From Spongiibacter marinus (GTDB lineage Bacteria > Pseudomonadota > Gammaproteobacteria > Pseudomonadales > Spongiibacteraceae): a DNA stretch of 64,000 nt. The stretch spans positions 1 to 64,000 of the forward strand of contig NZ_JAFBBD010000007.1 of the NCBI RefSeq assembly GCF_016906995.1, in the 5' to 3' direction. Below the pieces are notes generated by a model. It did not search any database. It had not been told where the DNA came from and was given only the letters and a program-made list of their open reading frames with translations. Below, piece by piece: positions 1-8,191 of this stretch; position 1 is the stretch's first letter; every line of letters begins with the position of its first letter. Both the position numbers and the translations under genes were made by a program.

Positions 1-81
1 AAGCGAATGGCATACGGGTATCGGGATAACGACTATTTCTTCATGAAGATCAGGGCGGCGTTCCACCCTGATTTACGATGA
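1..81 (+). CDS. Transposase C-terminal fragment, ISL3-like (cut by window edge)
   Basis: Twenty-six codons are open from base 1 to a TGA at 79-81. The residues MAYGYRDNDYFFMKIRAAF resemble the extreme C-terminus of ISL3-family (IS204/IS1001/IS1165) transposases, which end in a basic stretch followed by a Y-G-(Y/F)-R-(D/N)-x-x-(Y/F)-F motif. Only the tail lies in this window, so the catalytic DDE residues cannot be seen. The right inverted repeat and target duplication should lie in the next ~200 bases, but I could not identify them with confidence. The family call rests on recognition of a short motif. Confidence 0.6.
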   Translation, partial: KRMAYGYRDNDYFFMKIRAAFHPDLR

Positions 82-227
82 ACCTTTTTTTTGCCTGGCC
101 ATCCGTGGCAGGACAGGCTTTGCAGCTGAGTTGCCCCTCAGTATTGCGGGAATGTGCCTGTATGGTTGTGTTTTAGCTGAGTTATTGGCGCCATGCTGGC
201 CCCAGGATTTATACTGCGTTATTCGAG

Positions 228-246
228 CCCGCCACGCGGGTTTTTT
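228..246 (+). terminator. Rho-independent terminator upstream of the methyltransferase
   Basis: A perfect 5-bp stem CCCGC / GCGGG with a CAC loop is followed directly by six T. It lies between the transposase tail and the methyltransferase gene and insulates the latter from read-through. Its position inside an otherwise open frame argues against a far upstream start for that gene. Confidence 0.65.
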
Positions 247-286
247 CTGGTTATTCGGTGGATTATTTTTGGAGCTATCATCAGTA

Positions 287-973
287 GTGCCGTGGGGGCG
301 ATCCCTGGCGGAATATGCAGCGATGTTTGCGCTGCGAGAGGAAGACCTAGAGCGCAGTATCCTTGGCTGCGGTGACGGCACGGCGAGTTTTAATGCCGAA
401 GTAACGGCGCAGGGCGGTAAAGTGCTGTCGGTCGACCCGATCTATCAGTTCAGCGCCGACGATATCCAGCAGCGTATTCGCCGTGTCTACCCCGGTATGC
501 TCAGCCAATTTGCGCGGCAGGCAGACCAATATGTATGGCGCCACTTTCGCGACCCAGGGCACTTGGGCTCAGTGCGTATGTCGGCGATGAATCGATTTTT
601 GGAAGATTACCCAAGCGGTTTGCAAGCGGGTCGCTATGTTGAGGCCAGTTTGCCTGAGCTGCCGTGTTTTGATGGCGAGTACGACCTGGCCCTTTGTTCA
701 CACTTATTATTTCTCTACAGCGAGCACATCGATCTTCAGGCCCATGTTGAGGCAGTGCTTGAGCTGTGCCGTGTTGCCCGTGAGGTGCGTATTTATCCGC
801 TGGTCTCAGTAGATGGTCGTGTGTCGCAGCACCTGCCCGCCGTTGTGCGGGAGCTGGGGGAGCGGGGCTATGATGTTGGCATGGAGCGCGTGGATTACCA
901 ATTTCAAAAGGGGGCGAACGATATGCTGTGGGTGAAGTCTGCGTCCGCCGCCGAGGAAAATACTGATGATTGA
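287..973 (+). CDS. SAM-dependent methyltransferase, substrate unknown
   Basis: Predicted soluble class I methyltransferase of 228 residues. The SAM-binding glycine-rich loop is ILGCGDGTASFNAEV at residues 25-39, followed by the strand ending in an acidic residue (VLSVDPIY) and a later LALCSHLLFLYSE segment typical of this family. The frame is open back to base 131, but a terminator at 228-246 lies in that extension. I chose the GTG at 287, with GGAG at 271-274, because related proteins begin with P-W-G-R-S just before the SAM loop. An ATG at 323 is the alternative and would remove that conserved start. It overlaps the mutarotase gene by 8 bases, so the two are probably co-transcribed. The substrate cannot be inferred. 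Confidence 0.75.
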   Translation: MPWGRSLAEYAAMFALREEDLERSILGCGDGTASFNAEVTAQGGKVLSVDPIYQFSADDIQQRIRRVYPGMLSQFARQADQYVWRHFRDPGHLGSVRMSAMNRFLEDYPSGLQAGRYVEASLPELPCFDGEYDLALCSHLLFLYSEHIDLQAHVEAVLELCRVAREVRIYPLVSVDGRVSQHLPAVVRELGERGYDVGMERVDYQFQKGANDMLWVKSASAAEENTDD

Positions 974-1841
974 TCTTCCCCGTGGCGTGAGGGTCAGCGA
1001 TAGCCGTATCGAATATGGAAGCGAGCAGGCTTTGCCGCTAATCGTTGCAGACACCGCACAATGTCGGGCGGTGTTTGCGCTGCAGGGCGCGCAGTTGTTG
1101 TCATTTGCGCCGGTGGGCGACGAAGACTGGCTGTGGCTGAGCCCCAAGGCGGTTTTTTCCGACGGCGCGGCCATTCGTGGGGGGATTCCCCTGTGTTTGC
1201 CGTGGTTTGGTGTGAATCGTCGCGACGCCACCTTGCCCAAACACGGGTTTGCCAGGCAGCGAGAGTGGCAATTGCTTGAGGCGAGTAGCGACGAGGATGG
1301 TTTGGTCCTTCGATTTGCCATCGAGTCTGCACCTGACGAGCAGGCACGCTTTCCCTGGATGTATAGCGCACAGGTGGTGTACCGATTGGGGCGCGAGTTG
1401 GCGTGCGAGTTAGTGATTTGCAATCGCAGCCAGCAGAGCCTGCCCTTGAGTTTTGCCATGCACAGCTACTTTGCCGCGGAGACTGCTGCGGCGAGTGTTC
1501 AGGGCCTGGGCACGGGCGACTATTTGGACAATACCCAGGGCTTGGCTAAATGCCGACTTAGCACCGTCCAGCGCTTTGATGGTGAGGTTGATCGCGTATT
1601 TGAGCAGGTGGGTGGTGTTCAGGAATTAGCAACGGGAAAGGGGTCGCTGGCTATTGCGGGGCAGGGGTGCGATACCGTTGTGGTGTGGAACCCGGGTGCA
1701 ACATTGGCCGAGAAAATGGATGATGTTGCCGAGCACTACAACGAATACATTTGCGTAGAGAGAGGCATGGCTTTCGCCGATGAATTATTACTAGCGCCGG
1801 GGAGTTGCCACCGCGCGCACATGCGTGTTTGGCGTCCATAG
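966..1841 (+). CDS. yeaD: D-hexose-6-phosphate mutarotase (aldose 1-epimerase family)
   Basis: A 291-residue cytoplasmic enzyme of the YeaD type that interconverts alpha and beta anomers of glucose-6-phosphate and related sugar phosphates. The beta-sandwich landmarks are present in order: FALQGAQLLSF, WLSPKAVF, the RGGIPLCLPWFG signature, KHGFARQREW with the conserved His, and FAMHSYFA with the second catalytic His. The conserved acidic residue is probably in the ICVERG segment near the C-terminus. Length matches the family (about 290). Its ATG lies inside the 3' end of the methyltransferase gene (8-base overlap), which suggests translational coupling. No terminator is evident after it. Confidence 0.9.
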   Translation: MIDLPRGVRVSDSRIEYGSEQALPLIVADTAQCRAVFALQGAQLLSFAPVGDEDWLWLSPKAVFSDGAAIRGGIPLCLPWFGVNRRDATLPKHGFARQREWQLLEASSDEDGLVLRFAIESAPDEQARFPWMYSAQVVYRLGRELACELVICNRSQQSLPLSFAMHSYFAAETAAASVQGLGTGDYLDNTQGLAKCRLSTVQRFDGEVDRVFEQVGGVQELATGKGSLAIAGQGCDTVVVWNPGATLAEKMDDVAEHYNEYICVERGMAFADELLLAPGSCHRAHMRVWRP

Positions 1842-1961
1842 GTCCGGTCGCGGCAGTAGCTGGTAAGGGTTTTTACTTATTCAGCTTCAGTTCAGGCGGG
1901 GCTAGTACAGTAGGGGTCGATGAGAAAAAAGAGTTGGCTTTCAAAAAAACGAGGAGATTTT

Positions 1962-2504
1962 ATGCGTACCCAGATGATGTTTGTCGCGTTGCTTTCAGTG
2001 CTGATGGCTGCTTGCAGTAGTAGCACCACATACCAGCCGGCTGAAAAGCGCGGTGCATACGGTTACACCGAGACCGCACTGGGCAAGGACCGCTACCGCG
2101 TGACGTTTACCGGTAATACCGTAACGGATAAAGAAACGGTCAATGATTACGCACTGCTTCGTGCGGCAGAGCTGACTTTGCAGGAAGGCTATGACTGGTT
2201 TCAGTTAGTGAACCGCGATACTGAAAGCAAAAGCCGCAGCAGCAGTACAATTTCTGGCGTGAACGAGTTTGGTGGCGGCACGGCGGTGTATCAACGCTGT
2301 GGCCTGTTGAGCTGTGACACAGTGGTTGCGCAAACCCCGGGGCGTTTGAGCGGTGGTGTTGCCTCGACAACCACCCGAACCTCTTACCAGGCGTCTCTGG
2401 AAATTAAGATGGGTAATGACCCGATGCCCGACAGCGCAGAGGCCTATAACGCGCAAGAGCTGGCGTCGACCTTGCGCCGCTGGATGGGTACCCAGGAAAA
2501 ATAA
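1962..2504 (+). CDS. CC0125/CC1285-family lipoprotein
   Basis: A 180-residue predicted lipoprotein. The signal peptide ends in a lipobox with Cys18 (LMAAC), followed by Ser residues; no Asp at +2, so outer-membrane sorting is expected. The mature part carries GYTETALGKDRYRVTFTGN and the ALLRAAELTLQEGYDWF segment typical of the CC0125/CC1285 lipoprotein family, whose function is unknown. I chose the ATG at 1962 because GAGGAG at 1951-1956 is an ideal ribosome site; an in-frame ATG at 1920 would put 14 charged residues before the signal peptide. It stands alone, followed by a strong terminator at 2525. Confidence 0.8.
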   Translation: MRTQMMFVALLSVLMAACSSSTTYQPAEKRGAYGYTETALGKDRYRVTFTGNTVTDKETVNDYALLRAAELTLQEGYDWFQLVNRDTESKSRSSSTISGVNEFGGGTAVYQRCGLLSCDTVVAQTPGRLSGGVASTTTRTSYQASLEIKMGNDPMPDSAEAYNAQELASTLRRWMGTQEK

Positions 2505-2524
2505 GCGTATTTCGCTATGATAGC

Positions 2525-2548
2525 GCCGGGGCATGCCCCGGCTTTTTT
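2525..2548 (+). terminator. Rho-independent terminator after the lipoprotein gene
   Basis: A perfect 7-bp stem GCCGGGG / CCCCGGC with a four-base loop is followed by six T, 20 bases after the lipoprotein stop codon. Confidence 0.9.
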
Positions 2549-2594
2549 ACGTCTGGCGTCAGTGAAATAGCGAGTATTCGCTTGGAGGGAAGAG

Positions 2595-2960
2595 ATGGCT
2601 GAACGGGTTGTGGTACTTGGGGCAAGCCCTAAACCAGAGCGATATTCCTACAAGGCAACACAAATGCTCACCGAGTACGGGCATACGGTTGTACCGGTGA
2701 ATCCCTATCATCGCGCGGTTGCGGGAATTCACTGCCAGCCTGATATTGCCAGTGTCGACGGACCTGTCGACACCGTCACCGTGTATATGCGTGGCGAGCT
2801 ACTGGCTCCGCATATGGATGCGCTGATTGGTTTGTCTCCCCGGCGGGTCATTTTCAATCCAGGGAGTGAGGACGAGGGCTTGGCCCGTGAGTTAAGAGCG
2901 CGCGGCATTGTTTGCGAGGACGCCTGTACCTTGGTGCTGTTGCGCAGTAAGCAGTTCTAA
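2595..2960 (+). CDS. CoA-binding domain protein (YccU-like, short form)
   Basis: A 121-residue cytoplasmic protein with a single Rossmann-type CoA-binding domain. It opens with VVVLGASPKPERYSYKA, the nucleotide-binding turn of the CoA_binding_2 family, and continues with VVPVNPYH, VDTVTVYMRG and the conserved FNPGSEDE and VCEDACTLVLL segments. It is slightly shorter than YccU-type proteins (about 135-140). The start is supported by GGAGGG at 2584-2589. The ligand is probably CoA or an acyl-CoA; the physiological role of this family is unknown. It is a single-gene unit between two terminators. Confidence 0.8.
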   Translation: MAERVVVLGASPKPERYSYKATQMLTEYGHTVVPVNPYHRAVAGIHCQPDIASVDGPVDTVTVYMRGELLAPHMDALIGLSPRRVIFNPGSEDEGLARELRARGIVCEDACTLVLLRSKQF

Positions 2961-2994
2961 TTAGAGGCGCCTGACTGGTGGGATTTAGGCTGGC

Positions 2995-3024
2995 GAAAAA
3001 AAAGGGGGCGAAAGCCCCCTTTTT
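2995..3024. terminator. Bidirectional terminator between convergent genes
   Basis: A GGGGGC / GCCCCC hairpin with a short GAAA-type loop is flanked by a run of A on the left and five T on the right. It can terminate both the CoA-binding gene (plus strand) and the PuuD-like gene (minus strand). Confidence 0.9.
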
Positions 3025-3057
3025 AGTACTAAACCACATGGTGTGGTCTCATCGGTA

Positions 3058-3717
3058 TTACACGTACTGAAGCAGTGCAACCATCGCCAAGGCCAGCGCG
3101 ATGCTGCAATGGACAACGCCTTTGACCGTGGTCATTGGGCCAGTTTTGCCGAACAGGGCGTTCAGTTCGAGGAGCGCGATTAAGCCAAGGCAAATCCACA
3201 GGCCGAGGCTCAGGTCGCCGCTTGCTGTTTTACCGACTTGCGCGAGAGCAGCATTGCCGCTGCCGTGGAAAGAGCCCAGCATGCCGATCAGCATGGGTGC
3301 TGAGAACAGGGTGTTGGTGCGAGAAGCCAGGCCAGCTTTTGGCGCGGCTTTAGCGGCGTCGCCCGGGGTAATGCCGCAGACAATCTTCTGGTTGGGCCAG
3401 ATAATCAGCCAGACGTTCAAAAACATCAGGGTGCCCATCAGTGCACCGATGATGATGTAGCCATTCAACCCGCCGCGGCTCATCGTGAAGTGCAGCAAGC
3501 CCAGACCCGTCAGGAAGGTGAACATCGCTCCCCAGCGGAACCACCACAGCGCGCGAGGCGCCAGCTTTTGTACGGCGTCTGCCTTGGCAGAGGGCTCTGC
3601 CTCCTTGAAGTATTCAGTTTGTACAAAGTTGAAATAGTACAGCAGGCCAATCCAAACGATGCCGAACAGTACGTGCAGCCAGCGCAAGGCCAGATCCGCA
3701 GAAATGAACGCGTCCAT
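3058..3717 (-). CDS. PuuD-like integral membrane protein (urate hydroxylase N-terminal family, no cytochrome domain)
   Basis: A 219-residue inner-membrane protein with about six hydrophobic segments. The N-terminal RWLHVLFGIVWIGLLYYFNF and the following FFK-rich loop match the membrane part of PuuD (urate oxidase N-terminal domain family). Full PuuD proteins are about 400 residues and end in a cytochrome c domain; that domain and any CxxCH motif are absent here. Enzyme activity on urate therefore should not be assumed: short versions are common in marine proteobacteria with no purine genes nearby, as here. AGAGGGG about six bases upstream of the ATG supports the start. Confidence 0.7.
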   Translation of the reverse strand: MDAFISADLALRWLHVLFGIVWIGLLYYFNFVQTEYFKEAEPSAKADAVQKLAPRALWWFRWGAMFTFLTGLGLLHFTMSRGGLNGYIIIGALMGTLMFLNVWLIIWPNQKIVCGITPGDAAKAAPKAGLASRTNTLFSAPMLIGMLGSFHGSGNAALAQVGKTASGDLSLGLWICLGLIALLELNALFGKTGPMTTVKGVVHCSIALALAMVALLQYV

Positions 3718-3935
3718 AAAACCCCTCTCTCATCTTGTTGTCTGTTTTTTTGTCGGGACTCGCAGACTCCGAGGCCCAGGCTGCGCAAGTATAGCAAAGC
3801 CGCCGAGGCTGCACAGCGAAACTGCATGCTGGGGCTGGAGGCGAGCGAGGCAGACGTTCATAATGCGCTGACTTACCACGCAGACGCGCGAGTGTAGAGT
3901 GGCGCTTTAACTACAATTAATTGGAATACTGAATT

Positions 3936-4694
3936 GTGAGTACTGATAAACAAGAACCACGATTTTCAATTGCTGTTGACGAGGAAGATGTCGCACAGCG
4001 TGCGGCAGTAAGCTCAAAGGAGCTACCCCCTGCCACTGCGGCGAGTGGCGGAGGTGGTTTCGTCCTGTTTATGTTAACGCTGTTAATTGTTGCGCTGGCG
4101 GCCGCCGCCTACTACCTGTTTGATCAACTGACTATTGCTCAGGGTGATTTAAAACAGGCCCAGCAGCGCCTGGAGGTGCTGGAGCAGCGCTTATCTTCCG
4201 CGGATGAAAGCCTGGAAGAGAACAGCGTGACCACGGCGGTGAAATTAAAAGAGCTGGATTTTGAAATCCGCAAGCTGTGGGACAACGTGTGGAAAAAACA
4301 AAAACAAGAGTTGGCTGAGCACGATGCGCAGTTGGCGAAAAATGAAAAGCGACTGGCTGCCATCGAAAGCCGCCACCGCTCTTTAGACGCAAAGCTCAAG
4401 AGTGCATTGCAGGGTTATGATGCCGACCGCGAGGCAATGGCTTCAATGTCTGGCAAACTTGACCGCGTCATTGCCCAGTCTGAGGTAAATCGCAAGACGC
4501 TGCTGGAGGTGAATAAGCAACTCACTGCGGGCGGCAGTCTGGATGCCCGGGTGAAGGCGGTTGAACGTCGTGTACAGCAGAGTGAAGAATGGCTTGATTC
4601 GGTGAACGCCTTCCGCAAACAGGTGAATCGCGATATCGAAGCGCTGCGCCAAACGGTCACGCAATACCACAGCGGCAGTCCCCAGGCCCGCTGA
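3936..4694 (+). CDS. Single-pass inner-membrane coiled-coil protein, unknown function
   Basis: A 252-residue protein with a GTG start. It has a polar N-terminal tail of about 45 residues, one transmembrane helix at about residues 47-64 (FVLFMLTLLIVALAAAAYYL), then an almost continuous predicted coiled coil (about residues 68-240) rich in Q, E, K and L with heptads such as QAQQRLEVLEQRLSS. This indicates N-in topology with a periplasmic coiled-coil rod. I do not recognise a named family. It precedes the fumarase gene on the same strand, but a separate promoter at 4691 makes co-transcription uncertain. Confidence 0.7.
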   Translation: MSTDKQEPRFSIAVDEEDVAQRAAVSSKELPPATAASGGGGFVLFMLTLLIVALAAAAYYLFDQLTIAQGDLKQAQQRLEVLEQRLSSADESLEENSVTTAVKLKELDFEIRKLWDNVWKKQKQELAEHDAQLAKNEKRLAAIESRHRSLDAKLKSALQGYDADREAMASMSGKLDRVIAQSEVNRKTLLEVNKQLTAGGSLDARVKAVERRVQQSEEWLDSVNAFRKQVNRDIEALRQTVTQYHSGSPQAR

Positions 4695-4720
4695 CGGCGA
4701 GGCCGCAGCTGGTGTATACT
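4691..4720 (+). promoter_or_regulatory. Candidate sigma-70 promoter for the fumarase gene
   Basis: CTGACG at 4691-4696 and TATACT at 4715-4720 are separated by 18 bases. Both hexamers are close to consensus, and the element sits about 115 bases before the fumarase start. Confidence 0.4.
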
Positions 4721-4735
4721 TCTGCGCCGATTCCA

Positions 4736-4762
4736 GCTGTTGCGGCACATGGCTGCAACAGC
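4736..4762. repeat. 8-bp inverted repeat in the fumarase 5' untranslated region
   Basis: GCTGTTGC (4736-4743) and GCAACAGC (4755-4762) are perfect inverted repeats with an 11-base spacer, just downstream of the candidate promoter. It could be an operator or an mRNA hairpin. No T-run follows, so it is not a standard terminator. Confidence 0.45.
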
Positions 4763-4833
4763 ACAGTGTGATCAGGTGCGGCAACCGTCGCACTTTGGCA
4801 CCGACACCACAACGTTATCAAGGACCTCGCCCA

Positions 4834-6351
4834 ATGACTGTTATCCGCCAAGATGACCTGATTCAGAGTGTTGCAGATGCGCTGCAATACATCTCCTACT
4901 ACCACCCGGTTGATTTCATCAAGGCGGTAGACGAAGCCTATCAGCGCGAGCAAAACCCTGCCGCCAAAGACGCGATGGCACAGATTCTGATCAACTCGCG
5001 GATGTGTGCAGAGGGGCATCGTCCCATTTGTCAGGACACAGGTATTGTGACGGTGTTTTTGACCGTGGGCATGAATGTGCAGTGGGACGCTGAGATGTCG
5101 GTTACCGACATGGTTAATGAAGGCGTTCGCCGTGCCTACAACTTGCCTGATAATGTGCTGCGCGCCTCCATTCTTGCCGACCCCGACGGTGCCCGCAGTA
5201 ACACTAAAGACAATACCCCCGCGGTGATCCACTACGAAATTGTTCCCGGTGACACCGTTGAAGTGCATGTTGCAGCAAAAGGCGGCGGCTCAGAGGCCAA
5301 GTCTAAATTTGCCATGCTCAATCCCTCTGATTCTGTGGTGGACTGGGTGTTGAAAATGGTGCCGACAATGGGCGCAGGCTGGTGCCCACCGGGTATGCTG
5401 GGCATTGGTATTGGCGGTACTGCCGAGAAGGCGATGCTGTTGGCAAAAGAAGCGCTGCTCGACCCCATCGATATTCACGATCTGCAAAAACGCGGCGCGT
5501 CAAACCGCTCGGAAGAGCTGCGTCTGGAGCTGCATGAAAAGGTCAATCAGCTCGGTATTGGTGCCCAGGGCTTGGGCGGTCTGACCACCGTCTTGGATGT
5601 TAAGGTTAAAGATTATCCGACCCACGCTGCTAACAAGGCGATTGCCTTGATCCCCAACTGCGCGGCAACCCGCCACGCTCACTTCACCCTGGATGGAAGT
5701 GGCGCCGTCGCTCTGACCCCGCCAAAACTCGAAGAGTGGCCAGAGGTAACGCGTCAGTCTGGTGGCGACGTGAAGCGAGTGAACCTGGATACCGTAACGG
5801 CCGATGAGATCAAAACCTGGAAACCCGGCGATACGCTCTTGCTCAACGGTAAGATGTTGACCGGTCGCGACGCTGCGCATAAGAAAATGGTCGATATGCT
5901 GAGCAAAGGCGAAACCCTGCCTGTCGACCTGAAGGGCCGCTTCATCTACTACGTTGGCCCCGTTGACCCCGTGCGTGACGAAGTCGTTGGCCCCGCAGGC
6001 CCAACCACGGCAACGCGAATGGATAAGTTTACCCGCACCATGCTCGCCGAAACCGGATTAATGGGCATGATCGGTAAGTCCGAGCGCGGCGACGGTGCGA
6101 TCGACGCCATCAAAGAGTTTGAAGCGGTGTACCTGATGGCCACCGGTGGCGCGGCTTACTTGGTTGCCCAAGCGATTAAAAAGTCTGAAGTGGTGGCCTT
6201 TCCAGAATTGGGTATGGAAGCCATTTACGAGTTTACCGTTGAAGATATGCCTGTGACGGTCGCGGTAGACACCGCCGGCGACTCAGTGCATAAATCAGGC
6301 CCGCAAATTTGGAAAGCGAAGATCGAAGCGGAAAATATCAACGTTAGCTAA
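4834..6351 (+). CDS. fumA: Fumarate hydratase, class I (iron-sulfur)
   Basis: Cytoplasmic TCA-cycle enzyme that hydrates fumarate to L-malate using an oxygen-sensitive [4Fe-4S] cluster; 505 residues, matching the single-chain class I fumarase of pseudomonads. The three cluster cysteines are visible: Cys66 (ICQDTG), Cys184 (GWCPPG) and Cys276 (NCAATRH). Their spacing agrees with Cys105/224/318 of E. coli FumA. The GIGGTAEKAM, GPAGPTTATRMD and VDTAGDSVHKSGP segments of the substrate site are also present. I chose the ATG at 4834, preceded by AAGGAC; an upstream in-frame ATG at 4768 would add 22 non-conserved residues and overlap the inverted repeat region. Confidence 0.95.
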   Translation: MTVIRQDDLIQSVADALQYISYYHPVDFIKAVDEAYQREQNPAAKDAMAQILINSRMCAEGHRPICQDTGIVTVFLTVGMNVQWDAEMSVTDMVNEGVRRAYNLPDNVLRASILADPDGARSNTKDNTPAVIHYEIVPGDTVEVHVAAKGGGSEAKSKFAMLNPSDSVVDWVLKMVPTMGAGWCPPGMLGIGIGGTAEKAMLLAKEALLDPIDIHDLQKRGASNRSEELRLELHEKVNQLGIGAQGLGGLTTVLDVKVKDYPTHAANKAIALIPNCAATRHAHFTLDGSGAVALTPPKLEEWPEVTRQSGGDVKRVNLDTVTADEIKTWKPGDTLLLNGKMLTGRDAAHKKMVDMLSKGETLPVDLKGRFIYYVGPVDPVRDEVVGPAGPTTATRMDKFTRTMLAETGLMGMIGKSERGDGAIDAIKEFEAVYLMATGGAAYLVAQAIKKSEVVAFPELGMEAIYEFTVEDMPVTVAVDTAGDSVHKSGPQIWKAKIEAENINVS

Positions 6352-6355
6352 GTTG

Positions 6356-6416
6356 ACGGCAGCGCCGTGCCGGCTTTGGGCGACGCCCTGGCCGGTGCAT
6401 TGGCACTGCCGTTTTT
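6356..6416 (+). terminator. Long imperfect hairpin terminator after the fumarase gene
   Basis: ACGGCAG...GCCGGC and GCCGG...CTGCCGT pair across about 55 bases with small mismatches, and five T follow at 6412-6416. The stem begins just after the stop codon. Confidence 0.5.
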
Positions 6417-6443
6417 GTATCTGCTTCACAGGTGGCGAACTGA

Positions 6444-7883
6444 GTGATGAGTGAGACCTTTTACTGGCACGATTACGAAACCTGGGGAACTCGCCCCGCC
6501 CTGGATCGCCCCTCGCAGTTTGCTGGTGTGCGCACCGATGCTGAGCTGAACATTATCGGCGAACCGCTGGTGCAGTTTTGCCGCCCAACTCCCGATTACC
6601 TGCCCAATCCCGAGGCCTGCCTGGTTACTGGGATTACCCCGCAACAAGCCTTGGAAGAGGGGCTCAGCGAGGCGGAATTTGTCGCCAATATCCACGCGGA
6701 ATTGTCTCAGCCTGGCACTTGCACGGTGGGTTATAACAGCATCCGCTTCGACGATGAGGTGACTCGCTTTGCCCTGTATCGCAATTTCTACGACCCCTAT
6801 GCCAGGGAGTGGCAAAACGGTAACTCTCGCTGGGACCTGATCGATGTCGTTCGGCTGTGCTACGCGCTGCGTCCCGACGGCATTGAGTGGCCCCGGCGCG
6901 AGGATGGCTCGCCGAGCTTCCGGCTCGAAGAGCTGACCGCGGCCAATGGCCTGAGTCACGAGTCGGCGCACGACGCACTCTCGGATGTACTGGCAACGAT
7001 CGACTTGGCCCGCTTGATCCGTCAAGCCCAGCCCAAACTCTACGACTATGCCTTGAGCCTGCGGAACAAGCGCACGGTGGCGGCCATGCTCAACACCGAC
7101 AGCCAAGTGCCGGTGCTGCATGTTTCCGGGCGCCTGCCCGCGGCGCGAGGCTGCTCGGCGTTGATGATGCCGCTGGCACCGCACCCGGTGAACAAGAACA
7201 GCGTGATCGTCTATGACTTAAGTGTTGACCCGAGCCCGCTGATTACGCTGGACAGTGACGAGGTTGCACGGCGAATTTTCAGTTCCAGTGACGAGCTGGG
7301 TGAGGACACGCCGCGTATTCCGCTCAAGGAAATTCACCTCAATCGCGCACCGATTGTTGCCACCCCTAAATTATTGGACGATGCCAGTGCACAGCGTTTG
7401 CAGATCGACTTAGATCAGTGCCGACGGCACTGGTCGATGCTGCGCAAGGCCGAGGGGCTTAATGAAACCCTGGCATCGGTGTATGCCCAGCGTGAATTCA
7501 GTGAAAACCCCGACCCGGACACGCAGCTCTATGGCGGCGGCTTTTTTAGTGACGGTGATCGCCAGCAGATGGAGCGCCTGCGAAAAATGCTGCCGGAGGA
7601 TCTTGCCGGGCAGCATTTCCAATTCAGCGACCGTCGCCTTCCCGAGATGCTGTGGCGCTATCGGGCGCGTAACTTCCCCGAGACCTTATCGTCGGCGGAG
7701 CGGCAGCGCTGGCTGGAGTTCTGTCGGCAGCGTCTGCGTCAACCCGGAGAACATCTGCACGGGTTCGACAGCTTTCGCCAGCGGTTAGTGGAGTTGTCCG
7801 ACTCCACCGATAACGACTTCCAGCAATTTGTACTGCAGGAGCTCAACGACTACGCCGATGCACTGGAGCAGGAGGGGCTTTGA
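6444..7883 (+). CDS. sbcB: Exodeoxyribonuclease I
   Basis: A 3'-to-5' single-strand DNA exonuclease involved in recombination and mismatch repair; 479 residues, as in E. coli SbcB (475). The DEDDh nuclease domain opens with FYWHDYETWG (metal-binding Asp and Glu), continues with VGYNSIRFDDEV and ends at SHDAL-type residues (SHESAHDALSDVLA) with the catalytic His and Asp. The SH3-like and helical extension domains follow, including LNRAPIV and LYGGGFF segments. Two ATG codons in tandem (6444, 6447) are equally possible starts. The gene overlaps the GIY-YIG gene by 4 bases. Confidence 0.95.
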   Translation: MMSETFYWHDYETWGTRPALDRPSQFAGVRTDAELNIIGEPLVQFCRPTPDYLPNPEACLVTGITPQQALEEGLSEAEFVANIHAELSQPGTCTVGYNSIRFDDEVTRFALYRNFYDPYAREWQNGNSRWDLIDVVRLCYALRPDGIEWPRREDGSPSFRLEELTAANGLSHESAHDALSDVLATIDLARLIRQAQPKLYDYALSLRNKRTVAAMLNTDSQVPVLHVSGRLPAARGCSALMMPLAPHPVNKNSVIVYDLSVDPSPLITLDSDEVARRIFSSSDELGEDTPRIPLKEIHLNRAPIVATPKLLDDASAQRLQIDLDQCRRHWSMLRKAEGLNETLASVYAQREFSENPDPDTQLYGGGFFSDGDRQQMERLRKMLPEDLAGQHFQFSDRRLPEMLWRYRARNFPETLSSAERQRWLEFCRQRLRQPGEHLHGFDSFRQRLVELSDSTDNDFQQFVLQELNDYADALEQEGL

Positions 7884-8191
7884 GTCAGTGGTGGGTGTAT
7901 ATGGTGCGCTGCCGCAGTGGCCGCTTGTATACCGGGATCACCACCGATACCGCGCGGCGTTTTCGCGAGCACTGCGGCGAAGGCGGCAAGGGCGCGCGAT
8001 TCTTTCGCAGTGACCCCGCCGAGGCCATTGTCTACACCGAACCAGCGGAAAACCGTTCAGTGGCATCGCGCCGTGAAGCGGCGATAAAAAAATTACCGCG
8101 TAAACAAAAGTTAGCGTTGGTTGATGCGGCGCTTTTACCTGCCGGGAATACGGGCAATAATGCGCGGCCAGAAGGAGAGGCTAATGGCTGA
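7880..8191 (+). CDS. GIY-YIG nuclease-domain protein (YhbQ/UPF0213 type)
   Basis: A 103-residue protein with a single GIY-YIG domain. WWVYMVRCRSGRLYTGIT carries the paired motif (VYM...YTG), followed by the RRFREH helix and a basic KKLPRKQKLAL segment. Proteins of this size act as DNA-nicking or structure-specific nucleases in a few tested cases; the role here is unknown. The start is a TTG at 7880 with GGAGGGG at 7871-7877 as a strong ribosome site, overlapping the sbcB stop, so it is likely translationally coupled to sbcB. Its 3' end overlaps the ABC transporter start by 8 bases. Confidence 0.85.
   Translation: MSQWWVYMVRCRSGRLYTGITTDTARRFREHCGEGGKGARFFRSDPAEAIVYTEPAENRSVASRREAAIKKLPRKQKLALVDAALLPAGNTGNNARPEGEANG

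Noticed and set aside
83-110. Hairpin GCCTGGCCATCCGTGGCAGG next to a T-run
   Set aside because: The T-run precedes the hairpin on the plus strand and on the minus strand would read as A, so it is not a terminator in either direction.
131-286. Longer N-terminus for the methyltransferase (open frame from 131)
   Set aside because: The extension crosses a strong terminator hairpin at 228-246 and reads as a hydrophobic, Cys- and Trp-rich stretch unlike the family start.
806-1459. 217-codon open frame on the minus strand opposite the mutarotase gene
   Set aside because: It lies fully antisense to a well-supported gene and has no domain, no ribosome site and composition expected of a shadow frame. 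The same applies to minus-strand frames at 4657-5268, 6426-7184, 14571-15125, 16092-16718, 39326-40111 and 41734-42450.
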